From positions 1,240,001 to 1,304,000 of the forward strand of contig NZ_CP040078.1 of assembly GCF_005280735.1 (NCBI RefSeq): 64,000 bases of DNA. The letters run 5' to 3'. The position numbers were made by a program, and so were the translations under genes. Position 1 is the first letter of the stretch, and each line of letters opens with the position of its first letter. The stretch comes from Trinickia violacea (GTDB lineage Bacteria > Pseudomonadota > Gammaproteobacteria > Burkholderiales > Burkholderiaceae). Under the pieces are notes generated by a model, which was given only the letters and a program-made list of their open reading frames with translations, was not told where the DNA came from and made no database searches. Positions 42,279 through 49,922 of this stretch are shown here, piece by piece.

Positions 42279-43799
42279 ATGGACCTGCAATTCGATCACG
42301 TCGTTGTTCTGATGCTCGAAAACCGATCGTTCGACCACTTGTTCGGCTACCTCGGCATCGGAGAAGGCGTGCCCGCCGGAGGCTTCACCAACTACAAGAC
42401 AGCCGGCAACGCCAAGAGCACGGCGTATCAGACTCGGCAAGGCGGCGACTACACGTCAGTGGGCCAAGGCCCGGCGCACTCGCTCAAGCAGATCAACGAG
42501 CAGCTCTTCGGCAAAACGAACGTGCCTGCCAACGAGCCGGCCACGGAGGCGACGCTCGATGGTTTCATCGCGTCGTTCAATACGTCGTTGCGATACGACC
42601 TCAAGCGCGATCCGACCGATAGCGAGCTGCAGCAAGTGATGAATGGCTTCGACCCGGTGCAATTGCCGGTGCTCTCGACGCTCGCGAAGAACTTCGTGCT
42701 GTGCGACCACTGGTTCTCGGACGTGCCCGGGCCGACCGTGCCGAATCGCGCGTTCGTGCATGCGGCGACCTCGCAAGGCTATACGTACAACGCGAACTGG
42801 AAGCCGAATCTCACCTGCGACACGATCTACGACCGCATCAACGCGACGAACGGCGCGTCGTGGCGCGTCTACTATCACGACACGAACGACGTGCTCCAGC
42901 TCTTTCCGAACGTCGAGAAGACGCCGCAGAACAACGTGCTGTTCGAAGGCAACTTTCTCGCCGACGTGTCCGGCGACAAGCTCGCCACGTACTCGTTCAT
43001 CATGCCGGCGTTCATCGGCTCGCCGACGCAGCCGGTCAACAGCATGCACGCGCCGGCCGACGTGAGGCCCGCTGAAAAGCTCGTGGCGGACATCTACAGC
43101 GCGCTGCGCGCCAACGAGGACGTCTGGAAAAAGACGCTCTACATCATCGTGTTCGACGAACATGGCGGCTACTACGACCACGTGCAGCCGCCGGCAACGG
43201 TGTCGCCCGACGGCATTCCGGGCCGGCTCGACGAGTCCTATCTCGTACCGTTCGATTTCGATCGCCTCGGGCTTCGCGTGCCTTGCATCCTGGTTTCGCC
43301 TTGGTTTCAACCCGCCGTCGATTCGACCGTGTACAGCCACTCGACGATTCCCGGTTCGATGATCGAAGCGTTCGGCCTCGGCAACTTCCTGACCAAGCGC
43401 GATGCGCAGGCGGCCAAGCTGACCCAGAAGTACCTCGCCAAGAACGACACGCTGACGTGGCGCACCGACACACCCGATGTGACCGTTCCCGTTCAACCGC
43501 AGGCCATGGACGCGATGCAAAGAGAGATGCTCGACGGCTCGGTGCATCTCGATCCGCACCCCGCGAACCGTAATCCGCTGCGCACGCAGGACATTCAGGA
43601 CCCGCAGCAGGCGAAGGACTTTATCCGGACCCAGGTCGCGAAGCATCTCGAGCATTACTTCGCTTCGGGCGGCAACAGCAAGGTCGCGGCCGGGTTGTCG
43701 GCCGACAATCAGCATCCTGGCGCTTCCGTCAGCGCGTCACGTATCGACGAGTTGCGGGCATCGAAGGGGCATCATGCGGCGCCGAAGGAACGGCCCTAA
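42279..43799 (+). CDS. phospholipase C/acid phosphatase-family phosphoesterase without signal peptide
   Basis: A 506-residue phosphoesterase (alkaline phosphatase-like fold). ENRSFDHLFGYL carries the N-terminal catalytic and metal residues, with HWFSDVPGPTVPNR following and IIVFDEHGGYYDHVQPP (Asp, His) later. The family includes non-haemolytic and haemolytic phospholipases C and AcpA. Family members normally have a Tat signal; here the chosen ATG at 42279 (after AAAGGAG) begins MDLQFDHVVVLMLEN with no signal, so it is either cytoplasmic or exported by another route. Substrate unproven. Confidence 0.85.
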   Translation: MDLQFDHVVVLMLENRSFDHLFGYLGIGEGVPAGGFTNYKTAGNAKSTAYQTRQGGDYTSVGQGPAHSLKQINEQLFGKTNVPANEPATEATLDGFIASFNTSLRYDLKRDPTDSELQQVMNGFDPVQLPVLSTLAKNFVLCDHWFSDVPGPTVPNRAFVHAATSQGYTYNANWKPNLTCDTIYDRINATNGASWRVYYHDTNDVLQLFPNVEKTPQNNVLFEGNFLADVSGDKLATYSFIMPAFIGSPTQPVNSMHAPADVRPAEKLVADIYSALRANEDVWKKTLYIIVFDEHGGYYDHVQPPATVSPDGIPGRLDESYLVPFDFDRLGLRVPCILVSPWFQPAVDSTVYSHSTIPGSMIEAFGLGNFLTKRDAQAAKLTQKYLAKNDTLTWRTDTPDVTVPVQPQAMDAMQREMLDGSVHLDPHPANRNPLRTQDIQDPQQAKDFIRTQVAKHLEHYFASGGNSKVAAGLSADNQHPGASVSASRIDELRASKGHHAAPKERP

Positions 43800-43990
43800 G
43801 CATTGATGCGGCAGATGCCGGCCCTCGACCGTAAGGCGAGGGCCGGGGCGTGTACGGGAGCCAATGAAAACGACGTCGCGCGCACAACGGCAACGAAGCA
43901 GCGTATCGTCTCGAACAGGGCGGGCCGACGATGCCGCAGCAAAGGCGTCATCGCTCCGGCAACACCGAATCAACCGGCAGGAGACACGAC

Positions 43991-45439
43991 TTGAATCCAC
44001 TCGTCGCGATGGCGGCCGACGATCTTGCACAAACGATTCGTGCGCGCGAGGTGTCGTGCCGCGAAGTGATGCAGGCATACCTCGACCAGATCGATCGCTT
44101 CAATCCTTCGGTCAACGCGATCGTCGCGCTGCGCGAGCATGACGCGCTGCTCGCCGAGGCCGCGGAGAAAGACGCCGCACTCGCGCGCGGACACTATGAA
44201 GGCTGGCTGCATGGCATGCCGCAGGCGCCGAAGGATATCGCGCAAGTCGCTGGCATGATCACCACGCTGGGCTCGCCGATTTTCCGCAGCAACGTGACCG
44301 CCATCGACGGGATCGCGGTGGAGCGCGTGCGCCGCGCCGGGGCGATTTTCATCGGGCGCACCAACACGCCCGAGTTCGGTTTGGGCTCGCACACCTTCAA
44401 CGAAGTCTATGGCGCGACGCGCAATCCCTACGACGCGAAGAAGAGCGCGGGCGGCAGCAGCGGCGGCGCGGCCGCGGCGCTCGCGATGCGCCTCTTGCCC
44501 GTTGCCGACGGCAGCGACTTCGGCGGGTCGCTGCGCAATCCCGCTGCGTTTTGCAACGTCTATGGCATGCGTCCGTCGCGAGGCCGGGTGCCCGCAGGGC
44601 CCGCTCCCGAGCGCTTCATTCAGCAGCTCAGCACGGAAGGGCCGCTCGGGCGCACCGTGAAGGATGTCGCGATGCTGCTCGCGATTCAGGCGGGCTACGA
44701 TGCGCGCGCGCCGCTCTCGTTGGCGGAAGATCCCGCGGTCTTCACGCAAGCGCTCGACACCGATGTGAAGGGCCGGCGCATCGGCTGGCTCGGCGACTGG
44801 AACGGCTATCTGCCGCTCGAGAACGGCATTGCCGCGCTGTGCGAGCGCGGGCTCGGTGCGTTACGCGGCATCGGGTGCGATGTCGATGAACTCGCGCCGC
44901 CCATTGCGCCCGAGAGTCTGTGGCAGACCTGGCTCGTGCATCGGCATTGGCTGGTCGGCGGCAACTTGCTCGCGCTCTATCAGGACGAGGCGAAGCGCGC
45001 GTTGCTCAAGCCCGAGGCCGTGTGGGAAATCGAGGGCATGCTCAAGCTTTCCGCCGCCGATGTCTATGCGGCCAGTGTCGAGCGTTCCCGCTGGTATGAC
45101 GTCCTGCTCGGCGTGTTCGAGCACTTCGATTACCTGGCGGTGCCGACCGCGCAAGTGTTCCCGTTCGATGTGAACCGGCGTTGGCCGGATGCGATCTCGG
45201 GCGTGCAAATGGACACGTATCATCGCTGGATGGAAACGGTGTGCCCGTGGACGCTGTCGGGCTGCCCGGTGATCAACGTGCCGGTCGGGTTCAACGATGC
45301 GGGCTTGCCGATGGGGATGCAGTTGATCGGGCGGCCGCGCGGCGATTTCGCTTTGCTGCAGCTTGCGCGCGCGTATGAGCGGGAATGCGATTGGGTCAAT
45401 ACGATCCTGCCGCCGGCACTGGCCGACCGGATCGACTGA
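43991..45439 (+). CDS. amidase signature-family amidase
   Basis: A 482-residue amidase-signature hydrolase. The Ser-Ser-Lys triad is present: Lys81 (QAPKDIAQVAG), the Ser of GGSSGGAAAALA, and the Ser in GSDFGGSLRNPAAF. A TTG start at 43991 is preferred because AGGAGA precedes it; the first ATG is 44009. The enzyme hydrolyses amide bonds of unknown substrates; the family includes indole-acetamide hydrolase and glutamyl-tRNA amidotransferase A. Monocistronic, followed by a MazG-like gene. Confidence 0.88.
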   Translation: MNPLVAMAADDLAQTIRAREVSCREVMQAYLDQIDRFNPSVNAIVALREHDALLAEAAEKDAALARGHYEGWLHGMPQAPKDIAQVAGMITTLGSPIFRSNVTAIDGIAVERVRRAGAIFIGRTNTPEFGLGSHTFNEVYGATRNPYDAKKSAGGSSGGAAAALAMRLLPVADGSDFGGSLRNPAAFCNVYGMRPSRGRVPAGPAPERFIQQLSTEGPLGRTVKDVAMLLAIQAGYDARAPLSLAEDPAVFTQALDTDVKGRRIGWLGDWNGYLPLENGIAALCERGLGALRGIGCDVDELAPPIAPESLWQTWLVHRHWLVGGNLLALYQDEAKRALLKPEAVWEIEGMLKLSAADVYAASVERSRWYDVLLGVFEHFDYLAVPTAQVFPFDVNRRWPDAISGVQMDTYHRWMETVCPWTLSGCPVINVPVGFNDAGLPMGMQLIGRPRGDFALLQLARAYERECDWVNTILPPALADRID

Positions 45440-45465
45440 AGCGTCCTACAAGCACGAGATCGAGT

Positions 45466-45843
45466 ATGGAAAGTCACGAAACACGAAGAGACCTGATCGA
45501 GCTGCGCGATCGCTTTCGCGAGTTCGCTGCCGAGCGGGACTGGGAGCGATTCCACACGCCGAAGAATCTGGCGACGGCGCTGAGCGTCGAGGCGAGTGAA
45601 TTGCTCGAGCCGTTTCAGTGGCTCGTTTCCGGAAACGAGGCGTTGGACGACGCCAAGCTGAAGGCCATCCGCCACGAAATGGCAGACGTGCTGGCCTATT
45701 TGGTGATGCTCGCGGACAAGCTCGACATCGACCTCTATCAAGCGGCTTTGGAAAAGATCGAAATCAATCGCGCGAAGTATCCGGCGGGCAAGGTGCGAGG
45801 GGACTCGCGCAAATACTCGGAATACAAGGATTCCGAGCGATAG
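45466..45843 (+). CDS. MazG-like nucleotide pyrophosphohydrolase
   Basis: A 125-residue MazG-superfamily protein of the dCTPP1/RS21-C6 type. EASELLEPFQW and RHEMADVLAYLVMLADKLD supply the acidic metal-binding helix pair of this all-alpha fold. Such enzymes cleave non-canonical or excess NTPs to NMP plus pyrophosphate. It starts 26 bp after the amidase stop and converges on the next gene with a 37-bp gap. It likely acts in nucleotide-pool cleaning; substrate not determined. Confidence 0.87.
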   Translation: MESHETRRDLIELRDRFREFAAERDWERFHTPKNLATALSVEASELLEPFQWLVSGNEALDDAKLKAIRHEMADVLAYLVMLADKLDIDLYQAALEKIEINRAKYPAGKVRGDSRKYSEYKDSER

Positions 45844-45880
45844 CCCGTTATAGGGCGAGCCGGCGCGCTGGGCGTGGGCG

Positions 45881-47971
45881 TCACAGATCGAGCATCAGCC
45901 GCTCGCTACCCGCCTTCTCCGCTCTCGCGGGAACGGCGCAGCAAATCAGCGCTTCGCCAGCGGGCACTTCGAACATCGGCGCTTCACGATAAGCGACCGC
46001 GCCTTCCACGATCCGCGTGCGGCAGGCGCCGCACATCCCGGCGCGGCAGCCGAACTCGGGCGTCAGCCCGCGAGCTTCCGCCAGCGCGAGGAGCGTTCCG
46101 TCATCGGGCGTCCAGCGCGCTTCCTTGCCCGAGGCGACGAATACCACCGGCACCGGCTGTTGCGCGGGTGTCGGCGCCTGTTCGGCCTCCGCGCATCGAT
46201 CCTGGGTGCGCTGCAGTCCGGCCGGACCGAACGACTCGGCATGAATGCGCTTGTCCGCGATCGTTAGTCCACGCAAGCCGTCATAGAGCGATTGCGTGAA
46301 TCCGGCTGGGCCGCAGAGATAGAAATCGAAATCGTCGAAGGGCAGCGTTGCTTTCAGCACGTCGATATCGAGGCGGCCTTGGGCATCGTAGTCGCGCTGT
46401 TCGACGGCGCCCTCGGTGTCGGTCAGCAAGCGAATGATGCGCACGGCGCCTCGCGATTTTTCGACCAGCGCTTCGATCTCCCCCGTGAATGCACGCTCGG
46501 TGAGCGAGCGCGCGGAATAGAAGAACCACGCCGGACGAATCCGTCTGCGGCGCAGGCCCTCGTAGACGAGATGCCGCAACATCGCGAGCATCGGCGTCAC
46601 GCCGACGCCGCCAGCCAGCAATACGACGGGGCGCGATTCGTGCGCGTCGATTGTGAAGTTGCCCGCGGGCGCGCGCGCTTCGATCACGTCGCCCTCGCGC
46701 AGCGTATCGTGCAGATGTTGCGATACGACACCGTCGCGCTTGACGCTGATCCGGTAGGCGTTGTCGGACGGCGCAACCGATAGCGTATACGTGCGAATCA
46801 GCGGCGTGTCGCCGGATGTACGCGAGATTCGGATCGGCAGGTGCTGACCGGCCAAGTGAGGGACCAGTCCCGCCCCATCCGCGGGTTCGAGATGAAACGA
46901 ACGGATCACCGAGCTTTCGTCGACGATCTTCGCGATCCGGAAGGGCCGCCAGGTGTCGGCGAGCCGCATCGCCTCGATGCGTTCCGCGCTTTCTTCCCAG
47001 CTTCCGGTCATGGCCGCATAGGGCGAGACGCCGTCTTCCGGCAGCGTCCAGCGCAGCGGCATCGCCCCCGCGCGATAGACGATGCGGCGCGGCGTGAAGC
47101 GCCACAACCGCTCCGCGCCCCGGAACGTGGCGATCTCGGGCGAGTCGAGGTCCACTTCGGCCTCGCCCGTCAGCTGCAGCAGGTCGCCGCTTTCGAAATC
47201 GGCAAAGACGAGCCCGGCCTTCGGGTTCGACAGAAAATTGCCGAGCGTATTGAAGAACAAGTTGCCCGAGAAGTCCGGCACGGTGAGTACGCCGTCTTCA
47301 CCGACGCGCACGAACCCGCGTTTGCCGCCGCGATGCGAGACGTCGACCTCGCGGCTGCCGATACGTTCTTTGTCGCGCTCGACGTATGACGCGACGAAAA
47401 ACGTATCCGCTCCCGCGATAAGCGCGGCCGCGCGCGCGTCGAGACGAGACAAATCGACGGGCGTCTGCGCCGACGGCAACGAAGGCTCGCGGACGAATTC
47501 GAACTGACGCGCTTGGATATAGCGGTTGCAGTTGCCGAACGACTGCCTGACGCCGATATCGAATCCGCGCTCGGACGCATGGCTCACGACGCCATTCAAC
47601 CGGTTGCGCCGCCGCGTGTGCAATTCGACGCCGATGAGCGCGATGGCCGCGCCGTCGCGAATCCCGGCGCTGGCCGGATCTCGCGGATCGCGCATCGCGT
47701 TCACATGCAGCGCGTCAGGCGTCGGCGCCTGCAGGAAACCGGGCTCGCCCGCGAGCAACGTAGCCCATACGTCGCCCGCTGCGTCCACGGCGCCGAGCGC
47801 GACGAACGGAATCAGCGGATAGAACTCGCGATGCTGGTCGATCAGATGATCGCGCACCACGCGGCGGCCCACGCCGTCCATTTGCCGGACGACTCCCGCA
47901 CGCTGCTGCAGCGCCAATTCGCCCGCATGCCACGGCGAACGGGTGTCATTCTCTTGTGCAGGTGCCGGCAT
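45881..47971 (-). CDS. pyridoxamine oxidase-like / ferredoxin-NADP reductase / 2Fe-2S ferredoxin fusion
   Basis: A 696-residue three-module protein. Residues about 1-320 resemble the pyridoxamine 5'-phosphate oxidase-like flavin-binding fold (FVRVGEDGVLTVPDFSGNLFFNTLGN). Residues about 335-580 are an FNR-type FAD/NAD(P) reductase with RTYTLS and LLAGGVGVTPMLAML. The C-terminus is a plant-type 2Fe-2S ferredoxin with CRAGMCGAC and a later Cys. It would pass electrons from NADPH through FAD and the 2Fe-2S cluster to a flavin or heme partner. The physiological substrate is unknown. Confidence 0.87.
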   Translation of the reverse strand: MPAPAQENDTRSPWHAGELALQQRAGVVRQMDGVGRRVVRDHLIDQHREFYPLIPFVALGAVDAAGDVWATLLAGEPGFLQAPTPDALHVNAMRDPRDPASAGIRDGAAIALIGVELHTRRRNRLNGVVSHASERGFDIGVRQSFGNCNRYIQARQFEFVREPSLPSAQTPVDLSRLDARAAALIAGADTFFVASYVERDKERIGSREVDVSHRGGKRGFVRVGEDGVLTVPDFSGNLFFNTLGNFLSNPKAGLVFADFESGDLLQLTGEAEVDLDSPEIATFRGAERLWRFTPRRIVYRAGAMPLRWTLPEDGVSPYAAMTGSWEESAERIEAMRLADTWRPFRIAKIVDESSVIRSFHLEPADGAGLVPHLAGQHLPIRISRTSGDTPLIRTYTLSVAPSDNAYRISVKRDGVVSQHLHDTLREGDVIEARAPAGNFTIDAHESRPVVLLAGGVGVTPMLAMLRHLVYEGLRRRRIRPAWFFYSARSLTERAFTGEIEALVEKSRGAVRIIRLLTDTEGAVEQRDYDAQGRLDIDVLKATLPFDDFDFYLCGPAGFTQSLYDGLRGLTIADKRIHAESFGPAGLQRTQDRCAEAEQAPTPAQQPVPVVFVASGKEARWTPDDGTLLALAEARGLTPEFGCRAGMCGACRTRIVEGAVAYREAPMFEVPAGEALICCAVPARAEKAGSERLMLDL

Positions 47972-48193
47972 GATGAGCCCTTTGCGTTAACGCGATTGGC
48001 GTAGTGCGAGATCGAAGGATTGTAGGGTAGCGCTCGCCGCCGCGCTTCGATAGACACCGGGCCCAGGCTTGAGACGATTGAGCGTATATATGAGCCTCCC
48101 GAGCGTGCGCCGGCGAGACGAGTCTCCTACACTGGAGCCGCAACGCGCCTCGCGCGCACCCGCTACTTCTGCGTCCACAGGAGGACCCATTCC

Positions 48194-48616
48194 ATGACGA
48201 CACAGCCTGAACCGTCCGCGGCGCCTCCGTCCACGGCGCTGACGCTGCCGAGCCGGCACGATTTCCAAACCACGGTCATTCGCCTGAAGGAAGCGTTGGC
48301 CGCGAGCGGCATCACGCTGTTCGCCGACATCGACCAGGCCGCCGCCGCGCGCGAAGCAGGGATGGCATTGCGCCCGACGAGGCTCTTTCTGTTCGGCAAT
48401 CCGAAGGCGGGCACGCCGGTCATGGTGGCCAATCCGCTTGCTGCGTTGGAATTGCCGCTCCGCGCGGTGATCTGGGAGGACGACGAGCACGCGGTCCACC
48501 TCACGTATCACGACGTGACGAAAACACTCGGCGGCGTGTATCGCGTCGATCCCTCGATCTACGCGCCGTTGAGCCGAATGCCTGGGCTGCTGCAGCGCAT
48601 CGTCGACGAGGATTGA
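48194..48616 (+). CDS. DUF302-domain protein
   Basis: A 140-residue DUF302 protein (RPTRLFLFGNPKAGTPVMVANPLAALELPL and the ALP...DD segment, in pieces). DUF302 proteins have a TBP-like fold and unknown function; some affect membrane or stress processes. A GGAGG site lies before the ATG. It is divergent from the fusion oxidoreductase gene across about 220 bp and precedes an aminotransferase gene on the same strand. Confidence 0.85.
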   Translation: MTTQPEPSAAPPSTALTLPSRHDFQTTVIRLKEALAASGITLFADIDQAAAAREAGMALRPTRLFLFGNPKAGTPVMVANPLAALELPLRAVIWEDDEHAVHLTYHDVTKTLGGVYRVDPSIYAPLSRMPGLLQRIVDED

Positions 48617-48706
48617 AAGCGAGCGTTACCCTCGGTTGTCGAACGCCGCGATCTGACCGACACTATGCGTCTCACTGAACGCATAGACGCTACCCGGAGA
48701 ATCGCG

Positions 48707-49909
48707 ATGTTCGAGCACGTTCCCGCCTATCCTGGCGACCCGATCCTGAGCCTCAACGAAGACTTTCAGCACGATCCGCGGCAGAACAAGGTCAACCTGA
48801 GCATCGGGATCTATTTCGACGACGCCGGCGCGCTGCCGGTGATGGGCGCGGTGCGCGAGGCGGAAAGCGCGCTGCTCGGCAGCATCGGGCCGCGTCCCTA
48901 TCTGCCGATGACGGGCCATGCGCCATACCGCGACGCCGCGCAGGCGCTCGTGTTCGGCGCCGATAGCGAAGCTCGGGCGAGCGGCCGGATCGCGACGCTG
49001 CAGACGATCGGGGGCTCCGGCGCGCTGAAAGTCGGCGCCGATTTCCTGAAGCGCTATTTCCCGAACTCGCAGCTGTGGTTGAGCGATCCGAGCTGGGAGA
49101 ACCATCGCGTCGTGTTCGAGAGCGCCGGGATCACGGTCCATACGTATCCGTACTACGACGAGCACTCCGGCGGCTTGCGTTTCGAGCAAATGCTCGACAG
49201 GATCAAGAGCCTGCCGCCGCAAAGCATCGTCTTGCTGCACGCGTGCTGCCATAACCCGACAGGCGTCGACTTGGACGACGCGCAATGGGCGGAACTCGTT
49301 CCCGTCTTGCAGCAACGCAAGCTGATCGCATTCGTCGATATGGCCTATCAAGGCTTCGGCGCGGGGCTCGAGGAAGATGCGGCATGCATCCGTCTGCTCG
49401 TATCGTCGGGCGTGCCGCTCATCGTCGCCAACTCGTTCTCGAAGAATTTCTCGCTGTACGGCGAGCGGTGCGGCGCGTTGAGCGTCGTGTGCGAATCGGC
49501 CGATGAAGCGAAGCGCGTGCTCGGCCAACTGGCGTCGAGGGTGCGCGCGAACTACAGCAATCCGCCTACGCACGGCGCGCGGCTGGTCGCGGGCGTGCTC
49601 AATGCGCCGGCGCTGCGCGCATCGTGGGAGCAGGAGCTGAGCACGATGCGCGAGCGGATTCTCGCGATGCGCAAGCGCATTTACGACGGGCTGAACGGTC
49701 ACGTCGAAGAGCGGCTTCTCACGCGCTATCTCGCGCAGCGCGGCATGTTCACGTATACGGGCTTGACCGAGATCCAGGTGGAGCGTTTGCGTGAAGAGCA
49801 CGCGGTGTATCTGCTGCGCTCCGGGCGCATGTGCGTGGCCGGCTTGAACGAGCGCAACGTCGGCTACGTGGCTTCGGCCATTGCCAGTGTCGTGAAGAGC
49901 ACCGCGTGA
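48707..49909 (+). CDS. tyrB: aromatic amino acid aminotransferase (class I)
   Basis: A 400-residue class I aspartate/aromatic aminotransferase. CCHNPTGVDL and NSFSKNFSLYGERCG (PLP Lys and phosphate-binding residues) with VAGLNERNV at the C-terminus are typical of the TyrB/AspC branch. It would transaminate aromatic amino acids and aspartate. The start at 48707 follows CGGAGA; an upstream ATG at 48665 lacks one. The TyrB call over AspC rests on general resemblance. Confidence 0.87.
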   Translation: MFEHVPAYPGDPILSLNEDFQHDPRQNKVNLSIGIYFDDAGALPVMGAVREAESALLGSIGPRPYLPMTGHAPYRDAAQALVFGADSEARASGRIATLQTIGGSGALKVGADFLKRYFPNSQLWLSDPSWENHRVVFESAGITVHTYPYYDEHSGGLRFEQMLDRIKSLPPQSIVLLHACCHNPTGVDLDDAQWAELVPVLQQRKLIAFVDMAYQGFGAGLEEDAACIRLLVSSGVPLIVANSFSKNFSLYGERCGALSVVCESADEAKRVLGQLASRVRANYSNPPTHGARLVAGVLNAPALRASWEQELSTMRERILAMRKRIYDGLNGHVEERLLTRYLAQRGMFTYTGLTEIQVERLREEHAVYLLRSGRMCVAGLNERNVGYVASAIASVVKSTA

Positions 49910-49922
49910 GCGGCCGCGCTCT

